64,000 nucleotides of DNA from Brucella pseudogrignonensis (GTDB taxonomy: Bacteria > Pseudomonadota > Alphaproteobacteria > Rhizobiales > Rhizobiaceae): contig NZ_NNRM01000039.1 of assembly GCF_002252525.1 (NCBI RefSeq), positions 1-64,000 on the forward strand, written 5' to 3'. How positions within the stretch are numbered: position 1 is the stretch's first letter; each line of letters starts with the position of its first letter. Below the pieces are notes generated by a model. It did no database searches. It worked only from the letters and a program-made list of their open reading frames with translations, and had not been told where the DNA came from. Below, in pieces: positions 63,151 to 64,000 of the stretch. The position numbers and the translations under genes are program-made.

Positions 63151-63206
63151 CAAGTATCCTGTCGGGATAACCGGCACATTGTCGGAATGAACCGGCATAT
63201 GTCCGG
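63151..63206. promoter_or_regulatory. Operator array B, between the fusion gene and the Lrp gene
   Basis: Boxes CCGGCACATTGTCGG (63171-63185) and CCGGCATATGTCCGG (63192-63206) start 21 bp apart, and a partial box ending CCTGTCGG begins at 63151. This mirrors array A in sequence and spacing. It lies 85 bases upstream of the fusion gene and directly before the Lrp gene, so the regulator may control itself, the fusion enzyme and the transporter. Confidence 0.8.
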
Positions 63207-63217
63207 TGACGAACAGG

Positions 63218-63664
63218 ATGATGATGCGTGAACTTGATGCGAAAGATCGTGAAATACTGGCAATCCTGTCAAAGGAAGCGCGTATCGCGCTGAAAACGCT
63301 GGCTGGGCGTATTGGATTGTCGCGAAGTGCCACGAGCGAACGCGTCACCAATCTCGAGCGAAGCGGCGTCATCAGAGGATACCGGGCGGATATCGGTGAG
63401 ATCGATGCAAATGTCATTCGAGCGGCATTGTTGATCAACCTGCGCCGAACGCCAGCCCATGAATTGCTCGATATCCTGGCCCGTCATCCAGAGGTGCGAC
63501 GCGTTTCGTCAGTGAGCGGTCAGCTTGACCTTATCGTTGAACTTGAAACCGGCTCGATTGACGGTCTTAATCGGGTGCGCGATCTGATTGCAGGCCACGC
63601 TATCGTTGAGGACCTCACAACAGCGATCGTTTTACGCCGTGATATTGATCGTGAGCTCAGTTAG
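63218..63664 (+). CDS. Lrp/AsnC-family transcriptional regulator
   Basis: A 148-residue Lrp/AsnC regulator. The helix-turn-helix is LDAKDREILAILSKEARIAL then KTLAGRIGLSRSATSERVTN and LERSGVIRGYRADI; the C-terminal RAM domain contains VSSVSGQLDLIVELETGSID. Three consecutive ATG codons start at 63218, and a GTG at 63206 is also possible; 63218 is taken. It is divergent from the fusion gene, and its likely operators lie in the shared region. Confidence 0.9.
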   Translation: MMMRELDAKDREILAILSKEARIALKTLAGRIGLSRSATSERVTNLERSGVIRGYRADIGEIDANVIRAALLINLRRTPAHELLDILARHPEVRRVSSVSGQLDLIVELETGSIDGLNRVRDLIAGHAIVEDLTTAIVLRRDIDRELS

Positions 63665-63765
63665 CTTCCAAATCTAACGCCGGACGTGGCCAAATCCCTT
63701 GAATGCCACCGAAAATGACGTTATATTGCGTCAAAATAAATGGCTTTGTTTCAAGGGGTCTGTAT

Positions 63766-64000
63766 ATGGGACTCGCACAATATTCAGATAATGGTCTGTT
63801 TGCACCGCGCAAAATCGCAGATACGCTGCGTACGACAAGTGATGAAGTCGCACGCTCCGCAGGTTTGGGTCGCGATGCTGTGCAACGCAAAGACCGCGTG
63901 CAATCCGACAAAACACAAAAACGACTGCGGGAAATGGTAGAAATCCTGAACAAGGTCGAACCACGTTTCGGTTCGGCACTCATGGCTTATGCCTGGTATC
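63766..64000 (+). CDS. MbcA/ParS/Xre-type antitoxin, cut by the window edge
   Basis: An open frame from ATG at 63766 (AAGGGG upstream) runs off the window after 78 codons. It reads LFAPRKIADTLRTTSDEVAR, DKTQKRLREMVEILNKVEPR and FGSALMAYAWY. This matches the N-terminus and start of the toxin-binding domain of Xre/MbcA antitoxins paired with RES-domain toxins. A TGACG/CGTCA inverted pair upstream at 63716-63733 is a candidate operator. The toxin gene, if present, lies beyond the edge. Confidence 0.7.
   Translation, partial: MGLAQYSDNGLFAPRKIADTLRTTSDEVARSAGLGRDAVQRKDRVQSDKTQKRLREMVEILNKVEPRFGSALMAYAWY

Overview
This 64 kb window looks like chromosome of a metabolically versatile, plant- or soil-associated alphaproteobacterium. 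The gene families and operon styles resemble the Ochrobactrum/Brucella (Brucellaceae) group. That placement is an inference from gene content, because the window holds no rRNA, tRNA or other marker gene. Most of the window consists of catabolic operons. Each pairs an ABC or secondary transporter with enzymes, and most carry a local regulator. There is no CRISPR array and no intact prophage.

Layout. 1-2.5 kb: an intact FitA/VapC-type toxin-antitoxin pair, followed by decayed mobile DNA (a resolvase, a ParE-like toxin and an IS3 orfA, all broken). 2.5-10.8 kb (minus): an operon with a peptide-type ABC transporter, an FAD amine oxidase, an L-2-aminothiazoline-4-carboxylate hydrolase-family protein and an M20 amidohydrolase. 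A VOC-family gene lies divergent. 12.2-14 kb: hipBA with four operators spaced exactly 27 bp apart. 14-14.6 kb: an IS21 remnant and a broken 'mobile mystery protein A' gene. 15.1-18.8 kb: a dicarboxylate symporter, D(-)-tartrate dehydratase and an exported alpha/beta hydrolase. 18.9-23.7 kb: a three-subunit membrane FAD/cytochrome c dehydrogenase and a LysR regulator.

23.9-38.8 kb is the most intriguing block. Ten tightly packed minus-strand genes include two proline racemase-family proteins with different catalytic pairs (Cys/Cys and Ser/Cys), a D-amino acid oxidase-like flavoprotein, a DHDPS-family lyase, aspartate dehydrogenase, SDR, cupin and NIPSNAP proteins, and a large protein with a C-terminal B12-binding domain. 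They diverge from a GntR regulator and a complete branched-chain-type ABC transporter. The core resembles hydroxyproline catabolism. The B12 protein does not belong to the known pathway and suggests an uncharacterised carbon-skeleton rearrangement route.

39-44.5 kb: a cold-shock protein, and a fasciclin protein, a DUF4394 protein and a SigK/RskA-like sigma/anti-sigma pair, then a YihY-type membrane protein. 44.8-54.5 kb (minus): a fructoselysine (Amadori compound) type operon with FrlB-, FrlC- and FrlD-like enzymes, a sugar ABC transporter, a LacI regulator and an extra FAD oxidase. 55-56 kb: a DUF2332 protein. 56.8-63.7 kb (minus): a polar amino acid ABC transporter and a giant fusion of APH-type kinase, M23 peptidase and class III aminotransferase. 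Nearly identical paired operators precede both units and a divergent Lrp/AsnC gene. The right edge cuts an MbcA/Xre-type antitoxin gene.
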